This document shows positions 1-5,975 of a stretch of DNA of 6,442 nucleotides, piece by piece (the first letter of the stretch is position 1; the number at the start of each line of letters is the position of its first letter). The notes under the pieces are model-generated. The model searched no databases, was not told the origin of the DNA, and saw only the letters and a program-made list of their open reading frames with translations. The DNA comes from Planctomycetota bacterium (GTDB taxonomy: Bacteria > Planctomycetota > Planctomycetia > Pirellulales > Pirellulaceae). The stretch is taken from positions 1 through 6,442 of the forward strand of contig JAHWKS010000349.1 of the NCBI GenBank assembly GCA_019347795.1, read 5' to 3'. A program made the translations under genes and the position numbers.

Positions 1-1165
1 CCACAGTCGGGTCAAGCTTCACGTCTTTCACGTGCACCTTGAGGATGTCCTCGCGGCCGCGCACGTCGGGACGGTCCACCAGCACCTGGCGATCAAAGCG
101 TCCGGCGCGCAGGAGCGCCGGGTCGAGCGTCTCGGGGCGGTTCGTGGCGCCGATGACGATGATGCCCGCGTTGGAGTCGAAGCCGTCCATCTCCACCAAC
201 AGGGCGTTGAGCGTCTGCTCGCGCTCGTCGTGACCGCCGACGATGTTGTTGCCGCGGCTCTTGCCCAGGGCGTCCAACTCGTCGATGAAGATGATGCAGG
301 GAGACTTCGCCTCCGCCTGTTGGAACAGATCGCGCACCCGCGCGGCGCCCACCCCGACGAACATCTCGACGAAGTCCGAGCCGGAGAGGCTGAAGAACGG
401 CACCCCGGCCTCGCCGGCGATGGCCCGGGCCAGCAGCGTTTTGCCCGTGCCGGGCGGCCCCACCAGCAGCACGCCTTTGGGAATCCGGCCGCCGAGGCTT
501 TGGTACTTCTCCGGGGAGCGGAGGAAATCGACGACTTCCTTCACTTCGTCCACCGCCTCGTCGATGCCGGCCGCGTCGCCGAACGTGACGCCGATATCCT
601 CCTGTGCGTACAGCCGGCCTTTGCTGCGGCCGAAGGCCATGGGCGAGCCGGCGCCGTTCAATCGCCGCATCATCACAATGAACAGCACTACGAAGAGCAC
701 GGTCACCAGCAGGATCGGGAGGTTCGACTTCCAGAAATTCGGCTCCTCGTAATCCCAGGCGATCTGGTCCTTCTTCGCCAGGAGCAGCTCCTCCAGCCGG
801 CCCTTCGCTTCGGGGTCGCCGCTGGTGTTGGTCTGGAATTTGACGCCGCGCTCCCAGCCATCGCCGGTCGCTTTGGCGTCGGCGGTGTAGCGATCGACCT
901 TGCCCACCACGGCGCCGGGCTGGACCTTTACGTCGCGGATGTTCGTGTAGCGGACCGCGTTGTTGCGAACCTGCGTCTCCACCTCTCCGTTGTCGATGAG
1001 CGTGACCAGATCCGGATAGGGAATCCGCTCCGTGGCGTTCACGGTGACCCACACCACGGCGAACATCACCAGAACGGCGCCGCCGATCAGATACCAGAGG
1101 ATGTTCTGTCCCCCTTCGGAACGCTTTTCCGGCTTGCGATCCTGCTTGTCCTTGTCCGGCTTCAT
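1..1165 (-). CDS. ftsH: ATP-dependent zinc metalloprotease FtsH, N-terminal part (cut by left edge)
   Basis: FtsH is a membrane-anchored hexameric AAA+ protease that extracts and degrades membrane and short-lived cytosolic proteins. The 388 visible residues show a charged cytosolic leader (about 1-20), membrane segment 1 (about 22-44), a periplasmic FtsH-extracellular-type region (45-148), membrane segment 2 (about 149-166) and the AAA+ module. In the latter are Walker A GPPGTGKT at 236-243, the pore-loop motif MFVG at 268-271, Walker B IIFIDE at 291-296, sensor-1 N342, and the second region of homology with arginine fingers R356 and R359. The HEXXH protease domain would lie beyond base 1, so proteolytic competence cannot be judged. 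The ATG at 1165 is chosen because AGGAG sits 7 bases upstream. The gene starts 43 bases after the PfkB stop, so co-transcription is plausible. Planctomycetes commonly carry several FtsH paralogues, so which one this is remains open. Identity is very secure. Confidence 0.96.
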   Translation of the reverse strand, partial: MKPDKDKQDRKPEKRSEGGQNILWYLIGGAVLVMFAVVWVTVNATERIPYPDLVTLIDNGEVETQVRNNAVRYTNIRDVKVQPGAVVGKVDRYTADAKATGDGWERGVKFQTNTSGDPEAKGRLEELLLAKKDQIAWDYEEPNFWKSNLPILLVTVLFVVLFIVMMRRLNGAGSPMAFGRSKGRLYAQEDIGVTFGDAAGIDEAVDEVKEVVDFLRSPEKYQSLGGRIPKGVLLVGPPGTGKTLLARAIAGEAGVPFFSLSGSDFVEMFVGVGAARVRDLFQQAEAKSPCIIFIDELDALGKSRGNNIVGGHDEREQTLNALLVEMDGFDSNAGIIVIGATNRPETLDPALLRAGRFDRQVLVDRPDVRGREDILKVHVKDVKLDPTV

Positions 1166-1172
1166 CCGCGAA

Positions 1173-1177
1173 CTCCT
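1173..1177 (-). promoter_or_regulatory. Shine-Dalgarno sequence of ftsH
   Basis: Reading on the minus strand, AGGAG lies 7 bases before the ATG at 1165. It is the clearest ribosome-binding site in the window and supports that start, with the charged leader MKPDKDK preceding the first membrane segment. It lies inside the 43-base gap after the PfkB stop. I see no promoter in this gap. Confidence 0.7.
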
Positions 1178-1208
1178 GCGGCGGTCAGAGAAATGGGCAT
1201 CCATTCCA

Positions 1209-2171
1209 TTATACTTCGACGGACTCGATTCCGGCGAGGCGCGCCGTGAACGGATAGTCGCGGGCGCCGGCGTAGCCGCCGATCGCGGTGACGCAGCAGG
1301 CGGCGGAGGCGGCGCCGAGACGGCCGGCTTCTTCGACCGAATGGCCTTTGAGCAGTCCGGCGAGAAGCCCCGCGTAGAAGCAATCCCCGGCGCCGGTGGT
1401 GTCGAGCACGTCGCCCGGCGGGCGGCACACGCCGATCTGCACGAACTCCCCCGCCCGCGGCGAGAGGAGCACGCCTTGGCTTCCCAGCTTCACGCCTAAC
1501 AAGCCCGGGGCGCCGCAGCCGCGGTAGTCGCCAATGATCTGTCGCGGATCGGACTTGCCTGTTTGCCGCTGGGCTTCGGCAAGCGAGGGAACGTAAACGT
1601 CCAGGTGCGGGAGGCATCGGTCCAAGGGCCGCATGTCGCCGCCCGACCCCGCTGCATCCAACGCTGTTTTGCAGCCGGCCTGACGAATCTTCTTGAGCAC
1701 CTCCGGCAGGTCCGCCTCCAACACCGGCAACAGCGAATAATAGCCGAGCAGCAAAAACTGCGTGCTTCGCCACAGTTCCATGCGGTCGAGAAACGCCTGA
1801 GCGTCCAGCCGCGAGCAGGCGCCCGGGTAGTGCAGAAAACTGCGCTCGCCCGACCGATCCACCAGAGCCACCGTCGTGCTGGTCGAATCCTCCGGCTGAA
1901 CGAGCAGGTGATCGGCGAGATGCTCCTTTCGATAAACCTCCCGCAACATCGCGCCCCAGGAGTCGTCGCCGACCGCGCTGAAGACGCCGGTCCGCACGCC
2001 CAGCCGCGCCATCGCGACCCCGGCATTGGTGCAGACTCCCCCGCCGCTGAGCTGCAGCGGCGCCGATTCATGCAGCACTCCCGCCCCAATCGGCCGGCCC
2101 AAATCGACCGGCCGGCAAACAATATCCAGAACACACGTTCCGGCCACAATGCAGTCGAATGCGGTTGCCAT
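1209..2171 (-). CDS. PfkB/ribokinase-family carbohydrate kinase
   Basis: This is a 320-residue cytosolic kinase of the PfkB (ribokinase-like) family, which transfers the ATP gamma-phosphate to a hydroxyl of a sugar or nucleoside. Visible signatures are the N-terminal substrate-binding stretch [16 protein letters not shown] (43-58, the GG...N pattern) and the C-terminal PfkB signature [12 protein letters not shown] (257-268), with D263 as the expected catalytic base and GAG as the anion hole. The usual PN..E motif in the middle is PSLAE here (195-199), with Ser replacing Asn, a common-enough deviation. Length is normal for the family and the frame is intact. The substrate cannot be read from sequence; ribose, fructose, 2-keto-3-deoxygluconate, adenosine or others are all possible. 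There is no good Shine-Dalgarno before the ATG at 2171. The gene precedes ftsH by 43 bases and may share its transcript; no functional link between them is evident. Confidence 0.93.
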   Translation of the reverse strand: MATAFDCIVAGTCVLDIVCRPVDLGRPIGAGVLHESAPLQLSGGGVCTNAGVAMARLGVRTGVFSAVGDDSWGAMLREVYRKEHLADHLLVQPEDSTSTTVALVDRSGERSFLHYPGACSRLDAQAFLDRMELWRSTQFLLLGYYSLLPVLEADLPEVLKKIRQAGCKTALDAAGSGGDMRPLDRCLPHLDVYVPSLAEAQRQTGKSDPRQIIGDYRGCGAPGLLGVKLGSQGVLLSPRAGEFVQIGVCRPPGDVLDTTGAGDCFYAGLLAGLLKGHSVEEAGRLGAASAACCVTAIGGYAGARDYPFTARLAGIESVEV

Positions 2172-2241
2172 AAGGTGAGGACGAAGCTTCGAAGCGAAGG
2201 AGCTCGATCTGCGGATGAAGATAGCAGATTCGGGCTCATTT

Positions 2242-2266
2242 GTGAGTTGCGATGCTCATCGCTCAC
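2242..2266 (-). other. Imperfect inverted repeat (possible 5' leader hairpin of the PfkB gene)
   Basis: GTGAG (2242-2246) pairs with CTCAC (2262-2266) and CGATG (2250-2254) pairs with CATCG (2257-2261). A three-base bulge TTG lies on one side and the loop is only two bases, so in practice the innermost pairs would open. It sits 70-95 bases upstream of the PfkB start. It could be an operator-like dyad, a leader hairpin or chance; nothing ties it to a known regulator. Confidence 0.25.
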
Positions 2267-2338
2267 CGTAGCCCGCGCCTCGCGCAGCATCGCCCCAAGC
2301 GTTTGCTTCGTCCGGCGCCGCTTCTCGGCATCCGTGCT

Positions 2339-2344
2339 ATCATA
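2339..2344 (-). promoter_or_regulatory. Possible -10 hexamer TATGAT upstream of PfkB gene
   Basis: On the minus strand TATGAT stands at 2344-2339, close to the TATAAT consensus and in an AT-richer patch of an otherwise GC-rich spacer. It is embedded in the palindrome GCTATGATAGC. No TTGACA-like box lies 16-18 bases upstream, where the sequence is GC-rich. If real, it would give a leader of about 160 bases. It remains a weak call based on one hexamer. Confidence 0.2.
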
Positions 2345-2389
2345 GCTGAAACCGCCGCCCCGCGCGCGGACAGCGTTCGACTCCGGCCG

Positions 2390-3382
2390 TCATCGCTCCT
2401 CGTCAACAGCATCGGCGAGAAAGACTTCATCGGAGGGCGCAGGCGGATGTCCGGCGTCGAACCTGCTGCGACGGCGCGACTTCACCACGACGAACATCCC
2501 GGCGATCATCGCCGCCAACACGAGACTGGTGAGGGCTGAGCCTTCCAGGCCGAACTCGCCGCCGGTCAACCAGAGCGGGTGCGTCTCGACTCGCTCGATG
2601 CCAATCCATCCGGGCGTCTCCACCCCGCTGATGGGAATGTCCAGGAGCACGCCCTGAGCCGCATTCCAGCCGAAGTGGACGGCTGTGGGCGTCCAGAGCT
2701 CGTCCGTCGCCAGGTAGACCAGCGCGAGAAACACCCCCGCTCCCAGCAGGTTGATCGAGTTCCACGGCGAGGACCACGCATGCGGGTTCAGCGAGTGCAC
2801 CAGCCAGAAGAGGATCGACGTGATCGCGACGCCCAGCACCGGCCGGCCGGCGTCGAGAAAATTCCGCAGCATGTAGCCGCGAAACGCGATCTCTTCAAAG
2901 AACGCCATCAGGATCAACGCCGCCAAGAGCGGCAGCGCAAGCCACTCGGCGCTGGGCTGCGTCAGCTCAAAGCCGCCCATCGCGAGGAGAGCGCCGGCGG
3001 TCAAGAGAATCGGGGCCGCGCCCGCCAACGTCCCGCCGCCGATGCGCAACACTGGTTTTGAAAGCGGAAAGGGAAGTCCCAGCGATCGAACGCTGTGCCG
3101 ATCGAGCCACTTTCGCAGGGCCGCCGCCAACAGCGTCGTCCCGCCGGCGATGAAGGGAGAGGCGATGATCGTGAGCGTCAACGTCCAATCGTCGCGGAAG
3201 GCGGCCTCGCCTCCCGGTCCCAGCTCGAGCCGCTCGCCGCGAATCGCCAGCGCGATCACGAGCACGATAAAGGCGCCGATCCCCACCGCGATCTGAATGC
3301 CGACCAGGCCGGCGCCGAAGATCAACAGCCGCCAGACCAGCCGCGGCCGCCGCTCTCCGTCGAGAAATGCTCCACCGGACAT
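2390..3382 (-). CDS. CPBP-family intramembrane metalloprotease-like protein (CAAX protease / Abi family)
   Basis: This 330-residue polytopic membrane protein has the CPBP (CAAX proteases and bacteriocin-processing enzymes, Abi/Rce1-like) motifs. These are motif 1 EExxxR in FFEEIAFRGYM (E163, E164, R168), motif 2 FxxxH in FWLVH (F192, H196), and a third motif HFGWN (H236 to N240). In Rce1-type enzymes the motif 1 glutamates and the motif 2 and 3 His/Asn residues form the active site, and all are present, so activity is plausible. Hydrophobic segments lie near 17-48, 68-89, 112-136, 146-162, 182-197, 210-226 and 283-300. The C-terminal tail (301-330) is first basic, then Pro/Asp/Glu-rich, and is probably cytosolic. 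The substrate is unknown; relatives prenyl-process proteins, mature bacteriocins or have no known role. It begins 3 bases after the stop of the bPH2 gene without its own clear Shine-Dalgarno, suggesting translational coupling. Confidence 0.9.
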   Translation of the reverse strand: MSGGAFLDGERRPRLVWRLLIFGAGLVGIQIAVGIGAFIVLVIALAIRGERLELGPGGEAAFRDDWTLTLTIIASPFIAGGTTLLAAALRKWLDRHSVRSLGLPFPLSKPVLRIGGGTLAGAAPILLTAGALLAMGGFELTQPSAEWLALPLLAALILMAFFEEIAFRGYMLRNFLDAGRPVLGVAITSILFWLVHSLNPHAWSSPWNSINLLGAGVFLALVYLATDELWTPTAVHFGWNAAQGVLLDIPISGVETPGWIGIERVETHPLWLTGGEFGLEGSALTSLVLAAMIAGMFVVVKSRRRSRFDAGHPPAPSDEVFLADAVDEER

Positions 3383-3385
3383 CGC

Positions 3386-3892
3386 CTACGCCATTGCCGT
3401 TTCGCGATCCATTGCCTGCTTGATGCCTTTGTACGCGAAGTGGGCCTTCAGGCATGCCTGGCGAAAGCCTTCGGGACGCGAAACCGCCTCCAGGCGGAAT
3501 GTCTCGATGTCGCCCTGGCGAAAGATGAGATCGCCGGCGTAGTACCATGCCTCGCCCGGCTGCACGCGAATATCGATCGCGTCGAAGCGATCCAGGGCCA
3601 CCGACTGCATCTCCTCCCCCAGCACGCCTCGCTCGCGGACGATGCGGCGGTTGGTGAGCGCATACCGCTCCCCCACCCCCGGCAGCACGCGGAGGAAGTA
3701 CAGCACCGCCGAGAGCGGCGCCAGCGCCAGCGCCAGGAAGTTGCCCACGGTGAAGATGTACCAGCCGGCCCGAATCGAGTACGCTCTCCCCAGCGTGCGG
3801 GCGACGCGGTACTTCGCAATCGAGGGCCACACGGTCATGATGCGAGTCTCGGCGACGCTCGCCGGAGACACGCCTGGTATCGCCTGTTTCAT
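3386..3892 (-). CDS. Bacterial PH-domain (bPH2 / DUF304-like) membrane protein
   Basis: A small protein of 168 residues from the ATG at 3892, or 150 from the internal ATG at 3838 (Met19, before VWPSIAKYRV). It has one hydrophobic stretch or hairpin (about 42-70) followed by a compact beta-rich domain. The pattern YALTNRRIVRERGVLGEEMQSVALDRFDAIDI (77-108), then WYYAGDLIFRQG, then TFRLEAVSRPEGFRQA (131-146), is typical of bPH2 (YdbS/YdbT-like) proteins, where a membrane-anchored PH-like fold faces the cytosol. No enzymatic residues are expected; relatives have unknown or scaffolding roles. Neither start has a good Shine-Dalgarno. The shorter form begins closer to where I judge family similarity to start, so the first 18 residues are uncertain. 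It heads a tight pair with the CPBP gene (3-base gap), suggesting the two work together at the inner membrane. Confidence 0.85.
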   Translation of the reverse strand: MKQAIPGVSPASVAETRIMTVWPSIAKYRVARTLGRAYSIRAGWYIFTVGNFLALALAPLSAVLYFLRVLPGVGERYALTNRRIVRERGVLGEEMQSVALDRFDAIDIRVQPGEAWYYAGDLIFRQGDIETFRLEAVSRPEGFRQACLKAHFAYKGIKQAMDRETAMA

Positions 3893-4038
3893 ATGTCTGA
3901 GTTGTCGAAAACCTTTACCTCCACGGCGCGTAAACCTGCCCGGGGAGGCGGAATGTTCGCTTGTGCAAAGAAATTAACAGACCGCCGAGTAACTCGCTAG
4001 TGGGGCGTCCGCCGTGCAGTCAATAAGGGGCGGACATG
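3893..4038. other. Spacer between DUF1559 gene and bPH2 gene
   Basis: These 146 bases contain no gene. Just after the DUF1559 stop is a 7-base-stem hairpin (4035-4007). Further on lies a small odd palindrome CGAGT-A-ACTCG (3986-3996) and an AT-richer patch around 3963-3980 that could hold the promoter of the bPH2/CPBP pair. I cannot match a -35/-10 pair there. The composition break and the size of the gap suggest that the bPH2/CPBP pair is transcribed separately from the DUF4198/DUF1559 pair. Confidence 0.45.
4007..4035 (-). terminator. Possible weak terminator hairpin after the DUF1559 gene
   Basis: GTCCGCC (4007-4013) and GGCGGAC (4029-4035) form a perfect 7-base stem with a 15-base loop, starting 3 bases past the DUF1559 stop codon. 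The long loop and lack of a T-run in the direction of transcription argue against a classical Rho-independent terminator. It may be a 3'-end stabilising hairpin or chance in GC-rich DNA. Confidence 0.3.
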
Positions 4039-5010
4039 CTACGGGAGCGGCGCCGGCTCGCCGCCCGCGCGAGTGGCCGCGGCGCGGTAGACGGCCAGAT
4101 CGATCGTCTCGGCCAGGAAACGCACGCTGCCGTCCCCCAACAGCATGTTCACCCCTCCCGGATGCCGGCTGCGGGCCGCGGTGAGGCCGTGCGTCCGGCT
4201 CTGGTTGTTGCAGTCGAACGTCTCGGCGTTGGGCGTGTAAAAGTGGTTGTAAAGGGCATACCCGTAAGAGCCTTGGATCCACCTCACGCCGCGCTCCGCC
4301 CACCACGAGCCGCCCCCCGGCGTGCAGGCGCCGGTGGTGGTCGCCGCGCCGCCGGAGAGGAGCAGCACCTCGCGCCGCGGGTCGGCCGGCGGGGCGCCGC
4401 TCGCCGAGGCGACGCCGCCTCCCAGCAGCGTCTCGCTGAAAACAACGGTGTTCGAGGAGCCGTCGAGGAAATCGCGGAAGCTCATCGCCGACTCTTCAAA
4501 AAACGCTCCGTCGGGGTGCGGCCCGGGCAGGCCCGCCGTGGCCAGGTTCCCGTCGTTGATCAACCCGCTGCCGACGCAGGCGACGTAGTTGGTCGCCCCG
4601 AAGTCGGCGCCGGGAACGCGGTCGCCATCGCTGGGACAGTTGTAGGTCTCCACCGTCGTCCGCGCGGCCGCGGCGTTCGGCCAGGAGGGGGAGTCGGCGC
4701 CGAAAAATGGAACGCTATAGTCGATCAGGTTCTCGAGATTCTCCTGCTCCAGATAAGGCAGCAGGTGCGCCTGGGGCGAGTAGACGTACGGCCAGTCCAG
4801 CCGGCCGGGCGGAAACACCCGCAGGCTCGACTGGTACGTGTGCAACGCCAGCCCGATTTGCTTGAGGTTGTTGGTGCAGCTCATCCGGCGGGCGGCCTCG
4901 CGGGCCGCCTGCACCGCCGGGAGCAAGAGCGCCACAAGGATGCCGATCACGGCGATCACCACCAACAGCTCGATGAGCGTAAAGCCCGAATTTCGTTTCG
5001 TGATTTTCAT
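4039..5010 (-). CDS. DUF1559 domain protein with type IV prepilin-like N-terminus (H-X9-DG family)
   Basis: A 323-residue member of the DUF1559/SBP_bac_10 family that is massively expanded in Planctomycetota. The N-terminus is a class III-type prepilin signal: short basic leader MKITKRNSG, predicted cleavage before F10, then TLIELLVVIAVIGILVALLLPAV (11-33), with E14 as the usual +5 glutamate. After it comes the family hallmark AAREAARRMSCTNNLKQIGLALHTY (35-59). The C-terminus carries the H-X9-DG signature (H283, then D293-G294) in RHPGGVNMLLGDGSVRFLAE. The protein probably sits in the inner membrane with a large outward-facing domain, possibly as a pseudopilin; its function is unknown. I chose the ATG at 5010 over an in-frame extension to 5232, because the extra 74 residues are low-complexity and overlap the DUF4198 gene, while AAGGG lies just upstream of 5010. 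It follows the DUF4198 stop by 34 bases, so co-transcription is likely. Confidence 0.95.
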   Translation of the reverse strand: MKITKRNSGFTLIELLVVIAVIGILVALLLPAVQAAREAARRMSCTNNLKQIGLALHTYQSSLRVFPPGRLDWPYVYSPQAHLLPYLEQENLENLIDYSVPFFGADSPSWPNAAAARTTVETYNCPSDGDRVPGADFGATNYVACVGSGLINDGNLATAGLPGPHPDGAFFEESAMSFRDFLDGSSNTVVFSETLLGGGVASASGAPPADPRREVLLLSGGAATTTGACTPGGGSWWAERGVRWIQGSYGYALYNHFYTPNAETFDCNNQSRTHGLTAARSRHPGGVNMLLGDGSVRFLAETIDLAVYRAAATRAGGEPAPLP

Positions 5011-5044
5011 GACGGTTCCCTTCACAGGAGCGTTGTCGCCGAGA

Positions 5045-5842
5045 TTACTCGCCGCAGCAGGGGCAGACCTGCGGCACGAACACGGTGAGCGTCGCCGAGT
5101 AGTGGGTGTAGTCGTAGCCTTCCCCTTTCTGCTCCGGCTCGTCGTGATGGACCACCACGAGGTAGTAGTTTCCTTCCTTGGGCGTGAAGCTCGCCCGGCC
5201 CTGTTCGTCCGCAAGCCGCTCGTAGATTTCATCGAAGCCTTCCTCCAGCGCCTGCCCGCGAGGAATGAACGCGATCCGGGCGCCCGAGAGCGGTTTGCCT
5301 TGATAGAGCGCTTGCACGCGGATCGGCTGTCCCGGCCCCATCGGCGTGACGGGGTTGGCCGTGGCGACCAGCTCCAGCGGATGACCCAGCACGCGGTCGA
5401 ACCCGGAATGTTCCTCCGGAACGCGGTCCAGGCTCTCGCTGACGACGAAGAACGTTTTAGCGCTTTTCACGGTCCGCTTTGGGGCGTAGGCGACCACCCG
5501 GTCCACGGTGTGCGCGACCAGGTGCAGTCCCGGCTCGGCGGCGGTGAAGCGGGCGGACCAGAAGCCCTCCTTCGGCGCGTAGCCGGTGTCGATCGCGTTG
5601 GGCTTGAGGTCGTACTTTTCGCCGCCGGGGGCGATCACCTCCAGCGTGCTGGGGCCGATGTCGATCTTGCTGGCGAGCTTGAAATCGCGATGCCCGTTGC
5701 CGTGGTTGCCGAGCATCAGATCGACGTGCACCAGATCGCCGGTGCGGATGAGGTTCGTGTTGATTTGCACCCACGTATCGTGGGCGAGGAGCGACGTGGA
5801 TAGTCCGAAGCAAATCGTGAGGGCGCACAAGAGGCGCAACAT
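5045..5842 (-). CDS. DUF4198 domain secreted/periplasmic protein
   Basis: A 265-residue secreted protein. Residues 1-20 (MLRLLCALTICFGLSTSLLA) form a signal peptide; the likely cleavage after Ala20 would leave a mature N-terminus HDTWVQ. The rest matches the DUF4198 pattern: HDTW-type start, AAEPGLHLVAH (101-111), GHPLELVATANPV (153-165), an Ig-like second half with GQPIRVQALYQGKPLSGARIAF (171-192), and a closing GRASFTPKEGNYYLVVVHHDEPE (215-237). Several DUF4198 relatives occur next to metal uptake systems (NikK-type periplasmic partners of nickel transporters), and an N-terminal His is a possible metal ligand. This protein also ends in VCPCCGE (259-265), a Cys cluster that could bind metal or be redox-active. 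No transporter is visible nearby, so metal binding is inference. An AAAGG about 9 bases before the ATG at 5842 supports the start. It precedes the DUF1559 gene by 34 bases. Confidence 0.88.
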   Translation of the reverse strand: MLRLLCALTICFGLSTSLLAHDTWVQINTNLIRTGDLVHVDLMLGNHGNGHRDFKLASKIDIGPSTLEVIAPGGEKYDLKPNAIDTGYAPKEGFWSARFTAAEPGLHLVAHTVDRVVAYAPKRTVKSAKTFFVVSESLDRVPEEHSGFDRVLGHPLELVATANPVTPMGPGQPIRVQALYQGKPLSGARIAFIPRGQALEEGFDEIYERLADEQGRASFTPKEGNYYLVVVHHDEPEQKGEGYDYTHYSATLTVFVPQVCPCCGE

Positions 5843-5975
5843 GGCGTAGACCTTTCTCGGTTGAGTGAAGATGCGAATGCGCAGCCGCGCTCGTAGAACA
5901 GGCGGCCCGCCTGTTCCGACGTCGGGACCGATTGCGGTGCAGGCGAGCCGCCTGCACTACGAGAGAAAGACGCCG
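5843..5975. other. Spacer between Cys-rich gene and DUF4198 gene
   Basis: More than half of these 133 bases is the paired hairpin element, which starts only 12 bases after the Cys-rich stop. The remaining stretch (5843-5889) is the immediate leader of the DUF4198 gene and holds its AAAGG ribosome-binding site. I see no clear promoter; a read-through transcript from the Cys-rich gene would carry both hairpins. Confidence 0.5.
5890..5963. repeat. Pair of inverted hairpin repeats (REP-like element)
   Basis: Two copies of one 28-base unit lie head-to-head. Copy A (5890 rightwards, plus strand) and copy B (5963 leftwards, minus strand) share the pattern CTCGTAG, two variable bases, CAGGCGGC, one variable base, CGCCTG, two variable bases, CCG. 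Copy A has AA matched by TT, and copy B has TG matched by CA, so both keep a perfect hairpin: stem 5896-5905 with 5907-5916 in A, and 5937-5945 with 5949-5957 in B. The flanking CTCGTAG (5890-5896) and CTACGAG (5957-5963) are also mutually inverted. A third palindrome, CCGACGTCGG (5916-5925), lies between the hairpins. This is the architecture of REP/BIME-type elements mobilised by single-stranded REP-associated tyrosine transposases; no such transposase is in the window. The element is in the gap between the Cys-rich gene and the DUF4198 gene and could also act on the transcript. Confidence 0.8.

Larger units (their letters stand above)
2172..2389. other. Intergenic spacer between CPBP gene and PfkB gene
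   Basis: These 218 bases hold no credible gene. Contents read on the minus strand, in the direction of transcription: a self-complementary GC block CCGCGCGCGG (2369-2360) without a following T-run, so not a convincing terminator; an 11-base odd palindrome GCTATGATAGC (2346-2336) containing a TATGAT hexamer; an imperfect bulged hairpin (2266-2242); and a TGC-TATCTT stretch (hexamer 2223-2218) resembling an extended -10 box about 46 bases upstream of the PfkB start. A small palindrome CGAAGCTTCG lies near 2182-2191. The promoter of the PfkB-FtsH pair most likely lies in this spacer, but no convincing -35 box accompanies either hexamer. Confidence 0.5.

Noticed and set aside
32..1249. Long plus-strand open frame of 405 codons opposite ftsH
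   Set aside because: It is antisense to an unmistakable FtsH. The translation is rich in Arg, His, Ala and Val with no recognisable domain, as expected of the opposite strand of a GC-rich gene.
2081..2115. Repeated CCGGCCGGC-type motif inside the PfkB gene
   Set aside because: It falls in codons for the conserved kinase N-terminus and reflects GC-rich codon use.
1563..2345. Plus-strand open frame of 260 codons opposite the PfkB gene
   Set aside because: Antisense shadow of the kinase with no domain-like sequence; the part outside the kinase runs through the palindrome-rich spacer.
3095..4000. Plus-strand open frame spanning the CPBP and bPH2 genes
   Set aside because: It overlaps two well-supported minus-strand genes and its composition (Arg, Gln, His, Pro) is typical of an antisense shadow.
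5011..5232. In-frame N-terminal extension of the DUF1559 gene
   Set aside because: It would add 74 Arg/Ser/Thr-rich residues before the prepilin leader and overlap the end of the DUF4198 gene. The leader MKITKRNSGFTLIELL is the canonical start.
4036..5803. Overlapping plus-strand frames opposite DUF1559 and DUF4198 (4036-5088 and 4838-5803)
   Set aside because: Both lie opposite genes with clear family motifs and show no motif of their own.
5890..5963. Hairpin pair as a Rho-independent terminator of the Cys-rich gene
   Set aside because: No T-run follows either hairpin on the minus strand, and the compensatory two-copy structure fits a repeat element better; an effect on the transcript is still possible.
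5890..5963. CRISPR-like array
   Set aside because: There are only two units, inverted rather than direct, with no regular spacers and no cas gene in the window.
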